NCBI RefSeq assembly: GCF_002834385.1
Contig: NZ_PITQ01000013.1
Span: 1-64,000, forward strand
From: Rahnella sp. AA
GTDB lineage: Bacteria; Pseudomonadota; Gammaproteobacteria; Enterobacterales; Enterobacteriaceae
DNA length: 64,000 nucleotides
Reading direction: 5' to 3'
The translations under genes were made by a program, and so were the position numbers. Positions 8,776-17,218 of the stretch are shown piece after piece. The notes beneath the pieces are model-generated. The model had not been told where the DNA came from. It ran no database searches and saw only the letters and a program-made list of their open reading frames with translations. Every line of letters starts with the position of its first letter. Positions within the stretch are counted from its first letter, which is position 1.

Positions 8776-9375
8776 TTAATAACCCCAATCGGCTCGCTGT
8801 TCATTCTGCAGACCGCGCAGATGCAACAGGTGCGAATCCATGCAGTCCAGCTCATAGGAGGCCTTGCTCATCATCTCACCAAAATGTCGCGTATTGATGT
8901 ACTGCATTCCTGCCAGGCTGGGTTGTCCGGAATTGTTTCGCGCATAACGGAAGGCCGTGGCCCGTGCATCTGACTCGATAAAGGCTTTCACCACGGCGTC
9001 GAGGGTCGCGTAATTATCCTTGGGAAAGGTTTTATCAATGTCCATGACCAGCGACCGGGCCATTGGCCAGAGCGTGTTAAAATTGTGATTGTCCGTTTTC
9101 TGTTTATAACGTTCTGGGAGGTCGACCAGATCAAGAGCCGTGCTGATGATTTTTTTCAGCATCAGCTCAACGTGGTGGCGATAGAGAAACACAATCGGGT
9201 ACACCAGCGTATCCTGGCTGCTGTGGCTCTCGGCGATGTGTGCTATCAACAGGTCTGCAGCCTGGCGGTACCCTTCTGAATAGGCATAGTGATCCGCATA
9301 AAACCCGTTGATACAGGCGTTGTTGTGCCAGTCTTTGGCATAGGTAAACAACGGTTGCTTTGCCGATTTGGTCAT
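8776..9375 (-). CDS. Uncharacterised helical protein, HEPN-like, second gene of a two-gene cassette
   Basis: This 199-residue protein contains the helix YPIVFLYRHHVELMLKKII (about 60-78) and later FRYARNNSGQPSL with INTRHFGEMM, a pattern I associate with uncharacterised HEPN-like helical proteins. A canonical R-x4-6-H catalytic motif is not seen, so it may be inactive as an RNase or use another mechanism. It begins 2 nt after the preceding gene ends, so the two are almost certainly co-translated. It occupies the position, relative to resD and pifC, that the toxin gene ccdB has in plasmid F, which makes a toxin-antitoxin or maintenance role an attractive but unproven inference. Confidence 0.55.
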   Translation of the reverse strand: MTKSAKQPLFTYAKDWHNNACINGFYADHYAYSEGYRQAADLLIAHIAESHSSQDTLVYPIVFLYRHHVELMLKKIISTALDLVDLPERYKQKTDNHNFNTLWPMARSLVMDIDKTFPKDNYATLDAVVKAFIESDARATAFRYARNNSGQPSLAGMQYINTRHFGEMMSKASYELDCMDSHLLHLRGLQNEQRADWGY

Positions 9376-9377
9376 GT

Positions 9378-9749
9378 TCAGCCCGCCCCGTTCTCGCGAT
9401 TTTTTTCCGCAATAATCTCCTGCGCGATCGAGCAGAACTGCTCATGCTCGGCTTCCAGGTAGTGGTAATAGATGCGGGCATCGCGCTCGGTCAGCCCGCG
9501 CGGGTTGCCGGTAAAATAGCCGCGCATTACCTCTATGGCGTGGCGGTAGGTGGCCAGGTCATACGCCCAGTCCGCGAGCTCGCCGGCCGCGTCCATCTCC
9601 TGCCCAAACTCCGCGTACTTCTGCTCCAGGATATCCAGTCCAAGCCGGGTGGCCGCATGCACGTTACTCTCGTTCAACACGGCGACCGCGTTGCGGATCT
9701 TTTCAAACTGATAGCCGAACCCTTCTTTTCCGGTGATCGATGCAAACAT
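9378..9749 (-). CDS. Uncharacterised small protein, first gene of a two-gene cassette
   Basis: The reading frame is open up to 9935, but the likely start is the ATG at 9747-9749, preceded by an AAAGGA ribosome site at proper spacing, giving a 123-residue product beginning MFASITGKEGFGYQF. It is helical and acidic, with no motif I recognise. The stop codon is 2 nt from the start of the 199-residue HEPN-like gene, a spacing typical of toxin-antitoxin pairs. By position it corresponds to ccdA of plasmid F. An antitoxin role is inferred from size and order only. Confidence 0.5.
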   Translation of the reverse strand: MFASITGKEGFGYQFEKIRNAVAVLNESNVHAATRLGLDILEQKYAEFGQEMDAAGELADWAYDLATYRHAIEVMRGYFTGNPRGLTERDARIYYHYLEAEHEQFCSIAQEIIAEKNRENGAG

Positions 9750-9935
9750 GTTTTTTTCCTTTGACCATTGTGCCGGTGAACATTGAAAAAGGTGACGTTC
9801 AGTGATGGTATTCAGGTCTGATAAATGAAGGGGGGGATAATAAGTCATGGTATAGTCACTTAACTTACTGTCACCGCGCTGAAAAATAGCCTGATAATTT
9901 TCACGAAACGCAATTAGTGACGACACCCATTGCAC

Positions 9936-10300
9936 AGTTCCGAGTTATTCCCCACAGGCCGTTTTCGGAAGTGTAGCACGGGTGATTGACGCCCCCCAAC
10001 CGCGTTCAGGCGTCCTACGCCCGCACTGAAAACACTCCGCTATACATTATATAGCGTTTTAAAATAAATATTTCCCACATATATGAGTTCTGCGCAAAAA
10101 GCCGCCACCCGCTGTGCGGAGATCCGGTTATGCCAGAAAGCGGATCTCACCAGAAAAAATGACAGGCATATGACAACCCCCTCCCAAATGACATGATGTC
10201 ACTTACCGACATGATTGTATTTTTAATACTTGACGCCTATCTCAATGAAGGTGCCTAATGATTGTGAGGCTAAATTAACCACGTTAATGACAGGAATAAA
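9936..10300. promoter_or_regulatory. Divergent intergenic region with palindromes (F oriV/rfsF/pifO-like position)
   Basis: This 365-bp region separates the minus-strand cassette from the pifC-like gene. It contains the inverted repeat CGCTATA-5 nt-TATAGCG (10038-10056) flanked by AT-rich DNA, and a 13-bp palindrome TGACATGATGTCA at 10189-10201 followed by a half-site GACATGAT at 10209. In F the equivalent interval holds ori-1, rfsF and the PifC operator. The first palindrome could be a recombinase site and the second an operator, both by inference. I see no convincing iterons. Confidence 0.4.
10189..10201. promoter_or_regulatory. Candidate autoregulatory operator for the pifC-like gene
   Basis: TGACATGATGTCA is a perfect 6-bp-arm palindrome around a single G. 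An extra GACATGAT lies 8 bp further on. Ribbon-helix-helix repressors bind short symmetric sites in the promoter of their own gene, which starts 100 bp downstream. Confidence 0.4.
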
Positions 10301-11395
10301 ATGATGCTCAGCCAGCTAACGCTCCGCTTTCCCAAAAAACTCATCGAATCGCTGAAAAACCGTGCTGTCACGGAAAAGACCTCGGTCAACGCCCTGGCGG
10401 AGCGTTTTCTTGACGTCTCCCTACAAACCAGCGCGCCGGATGACGACTGGCTGCAGCTGACCACGCGGCCGGACGAGGCGGTGCAGCAGCTGTACCGCAA
10501 AGTTATCCTCGGAGAAACCTTTGGCCGCCAGGCCCTGCGTCGCGCCGAGCTGCGCTTTATGACAGATCTTGCCCATCAGGCCTACCGCGATGCCGGCGCA
10601 AAGGAATTTGTCCGGTGGCCGGTGCTGGAAACGCTGCTGAACATCAGCTTCGAGCTGCTGGTCTGGCAGGCAGAGCACGGGCTGCCGGTGGACGGCCACT
10701 ACATTAAGCGCACCTTTGAGTTTGCGACCGAGAACTGGCAGGAAGAGGCCGCGCAGTTTATGCAGGGCGTGAGCCACGCGGTTGACCCCGCCTATGCGGA
10801 GTTCCTGCTGCGCCCGCTGGCGTCCGGCTGCTTTGCCCTGGAGGAATTTCCGGACGACGTGCTGGCCCGCATCTTCACCCCGCCCCGCCTGCAGCAGATC
10901 TTTCCGCTGGTGATGCGCACGCGGCAGTGGACCTTCGGGCAGCGCGAAACCTTTAGCCGGGAGGTGCGCCCGTCGGTGCGGGAAATGGATGACACCTTCA
11001 CCGCCGGTGACCTGCGGTTCGACATCCGGATCGACGGCCAGCGCGGCGACTTGCCCGCCGCCGTTGGTGATGAGGTGCCGCGCCTGTATCTGGTTCTGAC
11101 CGGCGGCAACTTTGTGATGCCGTTCGGCTGGAGGGAGTTCGCAGAGCTTTACCGCCTGCTGAACGTCTATCGCACCACGCCGGAGGCAGTGCGCCGCTAC
11201 AGCGAAGGTGCCCATATCAGCCTGGCCCTGCCGGGGACCGCTCACCAGGACGCGATCCTGGGTTTTGATGCGCTGCGGGTGTTTATGCCAGCCGAAGCAT
11301 TTGGCGAACTGGTCCGGGAGCTGACGGAGCGGGTGGAGACGGGCGCCCTGGCCAGCGCCGTGGAGGCTTTACGCACGCTGTACGGAGATTTATAA
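10301..11395 (+). CDS. pifC: PifC-like ribbon-helix-helix repressor
   Basis: The first 45 residues (LTLRFPKKLIESLKNRAV, then TSVNALAERFLDVSL) form a ribbon-helix-helix DNA-binding domain; the remaining 320 residues are a helical domain I cannot assign. The length (364 aa) matches PifC of plasmid F (about 362), which represses its own operon and also binds near the F origin. Only one base separates its stop from the start of the KAP NTPase gene, as in a pifCA operon. A short palindrome about 100 bp upstream is a candidate operator. The call rests on domain, size and gene order from memory, not on an alignment. Confidence 0.62.
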   Translation: MMLSQLTLRFPKKLIESLKNRAVTEKTSVNALAERFLDVSLQTSAPDDDWLQLTTRPDEAVQQLYRKVILGETFGRQALRRAELRFMTDLAHQAYRDAGAKEFVRWPVLETLLNISFELLVWQAEHGLPVDGHYIKRTFEFATENWQEEAAQFMQGVSHAVDPAYAEFLLRPLASGCFALEEFPDDVLARIFTPPRLQQIFPLVMRTRQWTFGQRETFSREVRPSVREMDDTFTAGDLRFDIRIDGQRGDLPAAVGDEVPRLYLVLTGGNFVMPFGWREFAELYRLLNVYRTTPEAVRRYSEGAHISLALPGTAHQDAILGFDALRVFMPAEAFGELVRELTERVETGALASAVEALRTLYGDL

Positions 11396-11396
11396 C

Positions 11397-13637
11397 ATGA
11401 CGGATGAGCAGACAGGAGACGGCGAACGTCTCAGCGCAGGCCTCGATTCCGCCGTGCAGAGTCCCGGCGAAGACCTGTATGGGTTTACCCACGTCGCGAA
11501 GCAGCTGGCACTTGCCATCGAGGGGTTAGGCCGGAACGGCAGCGCCGTGATTGGCATTGAGGGCGCCTGGGGCTCAGGTAAAACCAGCCTGCTCAACTTA
11601 TTGCGTTTCGAACTCGAGGCCGGGCTACCAGAGCGAACCTTTGTGCTGTCCGTGTCACCCTGGCTCGATGGTGGGAGTATGAGCCCAGTAGAATCCCTGC
11701 TGTTGCCGGTCGCGTCCATTATTGCGGAAGAAGAAAAGCGCGCGTTATCGGGCCCGGCACTCAAACGCCTGAAGCGAAAAAAAGCGCTGACAGATACGGC
11801 GTCCAAAGTACTGCGCTACAGCCAGTCGACCGCCCGCCACCTGGGCCCCGTGGCCGAGATGGCCGCGCTGGTACCCGGCATGCCCAACGCCAGCGGAGCA
11901 CTGAAGGCTTACTCAGATGCGGAATTTCTGACCAACAGAAAGACAACCGCCGAGCTGCGCGCCGAGATTGGCGAGAAAATTACCGACCTGGACCTGAGTT
12001 TTATCGTCGTAATGGATGACCTGGATCGACTGGAACCCGCTCAGGCGGTGGAGATCGTTCGCCTGGTGAAATCCGTGGCAGATTTCCCCCGCTTTCGCTA
12101 CGTCCTGTCTTACGATAAAGCGGTGCTGGCCCATGCCATTCAGACCGGTCTGGGAGTGAAGGACGGCGCCGCCTATCTGCAAAAAATCGTGCAGATTTCA
12201 ATCAACCTGCCCCGTCCGGAGGCCTTCAGCCTGCGGCGAGAATTCATCAGCGGCGTAACGAACCTTTATCAGGAGGTTAACTGTGCCGGTGCCAGTGAGG
12301 ATTTATTGACCGATATTGCCCGCGTAACGGATATTTACGGGGCCGCGCTGTCCACGCCGCGGGAGGTTAAGCTGGTTCTCAATATACTGAAATTTCGCTA
12401 CGGCGGGATGCGTGATTACGTCTATCTGCCCGATTTGTGCCTGCTGCAGCTTATTCGTATCAGTAACGCCGGCCTGTATGACTGGATAGAGCAATATCTG
12501 ACGGAGCGTGCCGTCGTGGAATCAGGCGATGGCAGCGTCAGTGAGGAAGAACAAGCCGCGCTAAAAGACGCTCTTATTGCACACCTGGCTCATTTTCCCC
12601 CTTCAACGGCGCGCACGGCCTATCATCTCAGTGATTGGATACCGGGAATTGCTGGCTATGACAACGAAAACATTACGCTTTTTTCTCCAACGGGGGATCG
12701 GGAGCGCGCCGAGATGACAGCGGGTAAACGCCTTGGCAGCGGTGCCTACTGGCGTTACTACTTTGCCTTCTCCTCGCCGCAGAATGTCCTGTCCCCAGCG
12801 TTTTTTGAAAACCTGTTTATTCAAGCGGCGGATCCCGCCCAGCAGGCCGCGATGTCGGAAATGCTACTGGAGAAAATTAACACCAACGGTGTGTCCTCCC
12901 GTACCTGGTTCGAACACATTCTCAGCCAGCTTTCCCCTGCTACGGTGGCTACGCAAAGCGCGGCGGCTTGTGAAGGGTTGGTCAGGTTTTTCTTTAATCA
13001 CGGTGATGCGGTGATAAAGCGCTATCAGCAGCTAAACGTCTGGTTTGCAGCGTATGACCTCGATACTGACGGCGTTGTCGACCGGTTAATACAAAGAATG
13101 TGTAAGGTAGACAGAGCCGCCTCAATCATGTTTCTTCAGAAAATCAGTGTCAGGGGGGCAGCCTGGTCATGGATCGCAAGGTATGTACGGCATCTTATGT
13201 GGCAAAATGGGCTGGTCGGAGACCGGCCAGCGTCGATAGATGATCGGGTGTTGTTAAACGAAGAACTGGGAGCAGTGTTGCCAAGGCTTGCTGAACGGCT
13301 GAACCAGGATGAAATTTCGACCCTTCTTTTAGAAACGAACGACCTACTGTCATATCTTTATGCCTGGAGAGATATCGATAACGTCGAACGCGTCAGGATG
13401 TGGGCTGAAGGGGTCATTCAAACCGATGAGGGGCTATTGCAACTGCTTTTGCGCTTAAGAGGTCGTGGCATAAGCAGTGCTACTGGCAATTATCTGAGTC
13501 TGGACCTCACCAGACTGAGTGAATTTCTCGGCGACAAGGATGTAATTGAACAACGGCTTGCTCGCATAGAGGCCGGAGGGCAATATCCAGAAGTCATCAA
13601 TGAAATGAGAACTTCCCAGGCGCACGCACGTTTTTAA
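11397..13637 (+). CDS. pifA: KAP family P-loop NTPase, PifA-like phage exclusion protein
   Basis: The 746-residue protein has Walker A GAWGSGKTS (56-64) and Walker B FIVVMDDLDR (202-211) followed by RFRYVLSYDK, the classic KAP NTPase signature. PifA of plasmid F (about 700 aa, KAP family) is membrane-associated and aborts T7 infection. Here the gene directly follows a PifC-like repressor, so repression by PifC and exclusion by PifA are the likely roles. The 430-residue C-terminal half shows no recognisable motif. The frame is intact. A GC-rich hairpin at 13646-13671 follows the stop. Other KAP defence NTPases cannot be excluded without alignment. Confidence 0.65.
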   Translation: MTDEQTGDGERLSAGLDSAVQSPGEDLYGFTHVAKQLALAIEGLGRNGSAVIGIEGAWGSGKTSLLNLLRFELEAGLPERTFVLSVSPWLDGGSMSPVESLLLPVASIIAEEEKRALSGPALKRLKRKKALTDTASKVLRYSQSTARHLGPVAEMAALVPGMPNASGALKAYSDAEFLTNRKTTAELRAEIGEKITDLDLSFIVVMDDLDRLEPAQAVEIVRLVKSVADFPRFRYVLSYDKAVLAHAIQTGLGVKDGAAYLQKIVQISINLPRPEAFSLRREFISGVTNLYQEVNCAGASEDLLTDIARVTDIYGAALSTPREVKLVLNILKFRYGGMRDYVYLPDLCLLQLIRISNAGLYDWIEQYLTERAVVESGDGSVSEEEQAALKDALIAHLAHFPPSTARTAYHLSDWIPGIAGYDNENITLFSPTGDRERAEMTAGKRLGSGAYWRYYFAFSSPQNVLSPAFFENLFIQAADPAQQAAMSEMLLEKINTNGVSSRTWFEHILSQLSPATVATQSAAACEGLVRFFFNHGDAVIKRYQQLNVWFAAYDLDTDGVVDRLIQRMCKVDRAASIMFLQKISVRGAAWSWIARYVRHLMWQNGLVGDRPASIDDRVLLNEELGAVLPRLAERLNQDEISTLLLETNDLLSYLYAWRDIDNVERVRMWAEGVIQTDEGLLQLLLRLRGRGISSATGNYLSLDLTRLSEFLGDKDVIEQRLARIEAGGQYPEVINEMRTSQAHARF

Positions 13638-13645
13638 TTATTGGG

Positions 13646-13671
13646 CCGGATGTTTTTATATCCCCATCCGG
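13646..13671 (+). terminator. Hairpin after the pifA-like gene
   Basis: CCGGATG (13646-13652) pairs with CATCCGG (13665-13671) around a 12-nt loop, 9 nt past the stop codon. It lacks a good T-run after the stem, so it is a weak intrinsic terminator or an mRNA-end stabiliser. Confidence 0.35.
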
Positions 13672-14158
13672 TCAAAACGCTCTCTAATTCATCAGGTGTA
13701 AGAAATTTGCTTCCTCTTGATGAATGCAAAAACGGCATGCTTACTTAGAAAAAGGTGATGAAGGCTTACACGCAATCCTCAAGGGTGGCAGAAAGCAACT
13801 CCGGTATCCTCGGTTCTGCAAGCTTTACCCAAGACTGCCCAATGCAGTTTTCACCAGGCTGGGGTTTACCCCCAGAGTGCCCAACTTTCGCATCAATCAC
13901 CCCGAAGCGTCGTTTTCCCCTTTCGAATCAGTAACTTACCCCATTGACGGACGCGAGGGTAAAGATTGGTCCTAAACTCGCCCAGGGCTTGACCAACTCT
14001 GGTATAATCCTCGTTGTATCAGGGGCTTGCATACCGTCTGATGCGGTAAGGCGGCGGAAACGGGGGCGTTCCCGACCGTCCTATCCCCTCCCCCGCACGT
14101 TGGGCTTTTTCCGGTATAGCGGAAAACTCCCCAAAACGACCGATCACCATTTTGGTAT
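13672..14158. other. Intergenic stretch between pifA-like gene and serine recombinase, no gene supported
   Basis: About 490 bp without a believable gene. Open frames here give compositionally odd peptides with no domain and no ribosome site. GC-rich segments around 14040-14110 suggest remnants of another element, but I cannot identify an end. Confidence 0.4.
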
Positions 14159-14806
14159 TTATTGGGATCGATTATTATTGCCATCCTCGGTGAGTCTGTT
14201 TTTCACTATCCGTATCACCGTTCTTTCTGAAACCCCGCACAGCCTAGCTGTATCCCGGATGCTTTGCTTATTCTTAACTCTGAGTTCAAGAATTTTATCG
14301 TGCAACTGCAGGTCAGCTTGCCGTCCACGAAATTTCCCTGCTGCTTTAGCTTTCGTGATCCCCTCCTCCTGACGCCTGCGTCTGTCCTGATAATCCTTTC
14401 TGGCAATAGCGGCCAGCATATCGAGCATCATGCCGTTGATGGCCTTCAGCATCGCACGAGTAAACTCGTCTCCAGCGCTGATCGTAAGAGCCATGTGACT
14501 GGTTGGAAGATCCAGACTAACGACAACCAGATTTTTATCCTGAATTAGCCACTTTAGTTTTTGCCAACCTTCTTCGTCCAGTCTTGAAAGCCGATCAACC
14601 TGTTCGATCAAAATTATGTCACCCGGAGCGGCATCATCGAGTAAACGCAAAAGTTCGGGTCGCTGAAGCGAAGCTCCAGAAACATTTTCGGTATACCAGC
14701 TGGCCAGCCGAAAACCTTTCTCTTCGACGAACGTCTTCATTCTATTTTTTGCCCGGAGAGCATCCTGTTCTTTAGTCGAAGCGCGGAGATAACCATGAAT
14801 GTACAT
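14159..14806 (-). CDS. Serine recombinase (resolvase/invertase family)
   Basis: This 215-residue protein has the resolvase catalytic domain: nucleophile Ser in YLRASTKEQDA, the conserved IILIEQVDRLSRLDEEGW segment, and a C-terminal helix-turn-helix (QSIRDTARLCGVSERTVIRIV). It would cut and rejoin DNA at a res or inversion site through a phosphoserine intermediate. Size and layout match Tn3-type resolvases, although no transposase is adjacent. Two 13-bp direct repeats sit 22-63 bp upstream of its start, as expected for resolvase binding and autorepression. It may belong to a decayed transposon or serve plasmid multimer resolution beside the ResD-like enzyme. Confidence 0.8.
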   Translation of the reverse strand: MYIHGYLRASTKEQDALRAKNRMKTFVEEKGFRLASWYTENVSGASLQRPELLRLLDDAAPGDIILIEQVDRLSRLDEEGWQKLKWLIQDKNLVVVSLDLPTSHMALTISAGDEFTRAMLKAINGMMLDMLAAIARKDYQDRRRRQEEGITKAKAAGKFRGRQADLQLHDKILELRVKNKQSIRDTARLCGVSERTVIRIVKNRLTEDGNNNRSQ

Positions 14807-14827
14807 TTTTTAACCTTTAGGTGACGC

Positions 14828-14869
14828 ATAGGTGATGATCATAATGTACATGACAGATAGGTGATGATC
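14828..14869. promoter_or_regulatory. Tandem repeats upstream of the serine recombinase (res/operator candidate)
   Basis: ATAGGTGATGATC occurs at 14828-14840 and 14857-14869, a 29-bp period (nearly three helical turns), just upstream of the recombinase start at 14806. This suits binding of two recombinase dimers for autoregulation or recombination. Confidence 0.5.
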
Positions 14870-14973
14870 CATGAGAGAAAAGCGTCATATTTTGATGGTG
14901 ACACTGGAGTATACTGGGCCGGTTTGTAGTGATGTTATGGACGCCCCTCTCTGAAGTAGCCAGTGCCATACTC

Positions 14974-15092
14974 GGGGTCAGTTTGGATATCGAAAATTAT
15001 TGTACTTTAAGGTGGTTTTTTGTACCTCTGAGCTGTGGTAGAGCTTGACCACTTTGACAGGCTGCTTTGAGCGAACAGCGGACGTCTAGCCG
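14974..15092. repeat. 119-bp direct repeat, copy A
   Basis: This segment, starting GGGGTCAGTTTGGATATCG, is repeated in the same orientation near 23351-23467 with scattered mismatches and small indels. It ends in a GAGCGA-loop hairpin. The two copies bracket the 15-23 kb block of TetR-controlled genes. Confidence 0.7.
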
Positions 15093-15180
15093 CCTTTTAT
15101 TGGAAATCTTAGGTTTCTTTAAAGTGGTTAAAAGGAGCTCATACATCGAATGAGTTAGATCAATTTATTACTTTGCCAAA

Positions 15181-15783
15181 TTACAGCAATCTACTTGTTT
15201 TGCAGTATTCTTTAAATTGTTTGTGGCGTGATAATGAGCGGTCTTTTCTCAACATATTTTTAATGAAGAAACAACACCAGCAGGCTAATACTAAAAATGG
15301 TAACCAATGCATCGAAAGCATTGAAAAAGCCAGATAAATTAATATTTCCCCAAGATAGTTTGGATTGCGGCTATATTTATATAATCCATCAGTAATCAAC
15401 CCCTTCTTTAATCTCAATGTATAAAATTTCTGAGCATCGCTCACGTAATGGAGGTAAATCCCAACGATATAAATTGATAGTACCACACAAACTAGCCAGG
15501 GTTGAGCGATCACATTAGTACTGATTAAAAGGTATGGCGTAACGTAATACCCCGCCAATGGTAAAAAGATAAATAACCACCCAATCCACGCTGGCGGAAA
15601 CTCCTTTGCGAACCGCTGGTCAGGGAAAGTTGACTCTTTGACTAACCACAGGATGGAATATGTTCCATGCATCGAAAGATATATGCAGGCAGTCATTGAA
15701 GTATTTTGGTAATACCACATAAGGAATATGATTATGGGTATAACCAAAATCTTATGTAAGTTTATGAAAAATAAAGTGTTCAT
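15181..15783 (-). CDS. Isoprenylcysteine methyltransferase-like (ICMT/DUF1295) membrane protein
   Basis: The 200-residue protein has about five hydrophobic segments and the signature GLYKYSRNPNYLGEILIYLAF (about 132-152), typical of the ICMT, phospholipid N-methyltransferase and DUF1295 group, where RNPxYLGE helps bind S-adenosylmethionine or, in reductase relatives, NADPH. It likely modifies a small or lipophilic substrate in the inner membrane. It is divergent from a TetR-family regulator at 15927, with a perfect 19-bp palindrome at 15833-15851 between them, so TetR control of both genes is likely. The substrate is unknown. Confidence 0.65.
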   Translation of the reverse strand: MNTLFFINLHKILVIPIIIFLMWYYQNTSMTACIYLSMHGTYSILWLVKESTFPDQRFAKEFPPAWIGWLFIFLPLAGYYVTPYLLISTNVIAQPWLVCVVLSIYIVGIYLHYVSDAQKFYTLRLKKGLITDGLYKYSRNPNYLGEILIYLAFSMLSMHWLPFLVLACWCCFFIKNMLRKDRSLSRHKQFKEYCKTSRLL

Positions 15784-15832
15784 AGGGGCACTCTCAACAT
15801 TGATAAGAAAGGATGGCTTAATCTAAAGAGAC

Positions 15833-15851
15833 ATCTAGTCATTGACTAGAT
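15833..15851. promoter_or_regulatory. 19-bp perfect palindrome, TetR operator candidate
   Basis: Arms ATCTAGTCA and TGACTAGAT pair perfectly around one base, placed between the divergent methyltransferase-like gene (start 15783) and the TetR gene (start 15927). This is the expected site and shape for a TetR-family operator. Confidence 0.7.
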
Positions 15852-15926
15852 TGAAATTTCTCTTTATCTTGTCAGTGTCAAGTTTTTTTGCTTTAATGGA
15901 CTGACGAAGAACTCTCGGGGGATAAA

Positions 15927-16538
15927 ATGACGCCATCGCTGACAAAAAAAAACTATCATCACGGTGATTTACGCATTACGCTCATTAATGCAGCACTTGA
16001 GATCATCGAAAATGAAGGCGTCGATAAGCTGTCCCTTCGCGCATGTGCGAGAAAAGCGAATGTTTCGCATGCTGCGCCGGCTCATCATTTTGGAACTGTT
16101 GCAGGATTACTGGATGAGCTCGCAGCGGAAGGGTACAGTCTTCTGATAGGTGAAATGCAAAATAAACAGAATAATTCTACAGCAGATAGTTTGCTTAGTG
16201 CTGGGATGGGATATATACGTTTTGCAATAAAACACCCAGGACTTTTTCGTGTAATGTCAAAAATGAAAACTAGCACTTCATCCTCAGTGAGACTATTGAA
16301 AGAAAGCGATGCTGCATTAAATTTTCTGAAGGAATCATTAAAGCAGGTTTACTTAGATTATCACGCCATAGCCTTGCCAGAAAACACACTTAAATTAAGA
16401 ACGGAACTAGCCTGGTGTACAGTGCACGGATACTCTCACTTATACATTGAGGGTATGAGTGAAAATTTCTATTTCTCAGAACCTGAAATGATCCTTAATC
16501 AACTTCGGGTTTCACTACTCGTATTAGAGGAGGTATAA
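15927..16538 (+). CDS. TetR/AcrR family transcriptional regulator
   Basis: The 203-residue protein has the TetR N-terminal helix-turn-helix (residues about 12-58; LRACARKANVSHAAPAHHFGTVAGLLDELA) and a C-terminal ligand-binding domain of the WHG/TetR_C_13 style. The start ATG follows GGGGGATAAA. It is divergent from an ICMT-like membrane protein, and the palindrome at 15833-15851 is its probable operator. The inducer is unknown but is likely a substrate of the membrane enzyme. Confidence 0.82.
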   Translation: MTPSLTKKNYHHGDLRITLINAALEIIENEGVDKLSLRACARKANVSHAAPAHHFGTVAGLLDELAAEGYSLLIGEMQNKQNNSTADSLLSAGMGYIRFAIKHPGLFRVMSKMKTSTSSSVRLLKESDAALNFLKESLKQVYLDYHAIALPENTLKLRTELAWCTVHGYSHLYIEGMSENFYFSEPEMILNQLRVSLLVLEEV

Positions 16539-16674
16539 ATTAAACCTTCCACCTTAAGCGGAATCTATCACATATAATATACAATCTAATGAATTAATCT
16601 AAATACATGTCGTAATTAAAAAGAAGAATATTGAATATTCATAGTGACCGACATGAAATTACGAGATAAGCAAA

Positions 16675-16738
16675 GTCCGCTATTGGCACAAAGCTGCCCA
16701 GTGCTTGGAGCGGATGTCCGCTGTGAGCGAGGAGCAGA
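16675..16738. repeat. Paired-hairpin intergenic repeat (TGGCAC/GAGCGA loops)
   Basis: Imperfect hairpins start with TCCGCT and carry loops GGCAC and GAGCGA, about 20 bp apart. The same two-hairpin layout occurs at 23995-24056 and 49728-49792, with single hairpins elsewhere in the window. It resembles REP/BIME-type extragenic elements. Confidence 0.55.
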
Positions 16739-16804
16739 AGTTCGCAACTCCAACAACGACATAACTAACATTGGGGTGTCTTAACCAACAGGGAGCAGGT
16801 CAGG

Positions 16805-16894
16805 TGGCCTCATGAATCCATGAATAACTTGACGCCGGAAGAGTATCGGCTAAAGGCTGAAAAACCGGGGATCTCAAAAAGTGTTTGGAAATAA
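16805..16894 (+). pseudogene. IS3-family transposase OrfB C-terminal remnant
   Basis: This reads WPHESMNNLTPEEYRLKAEK and ends SKSVWK plus stop, the typical tail of IS3-family OrfB proteins. Only the last 29 codons remain. The rest of 16539-17218 holds the paired hairpin at 16675-16738 and no gene. Confidence 0.65.
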
Positions 16895-17218
16895 AAGCGG
16901 TATGATTACAATATCGGCAGGTGGTTCAAGTCATTGAAAAGATGTTGGTGGTTATATTATCGCCTTTGCTTTATCATCCTCCAAGTAGAGATAACATCGT
17001 GCTAAAAGCTGTTTTGACGTTAAGTCGAAACAGTTTTTTTAGTTCAGTGGAAAAGGAAATTAGCCTGATGCAATGGTTTTGCGTGAGAAATAATTAACGT
17101 CACACTACGTGTAAGTTAAATGTCTCAAGTGTTATATCAAAAAATTTCTCTCAAACACTAAAATAGTGTTTGTATTGGTTTAGTGAATCGATCAAAAAAA
17201 CTATTCCTGTTCCTTGCC

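Noticed and set aside
10421..11245. Long minus-strand open frame inside the pifC-like gene
   Set aside because: A shadow of high-GC coding DNA: no start signal, low-complexity Gln/His/Arg content and no recognisable domain.
13724..13975. Small plus-strand coding frame (83 codons)
   Set aside because: No ribosome site, odd composition rich in Pro, Arg and Phe, no domain, and it lies in IS-like GC-rich DNA.
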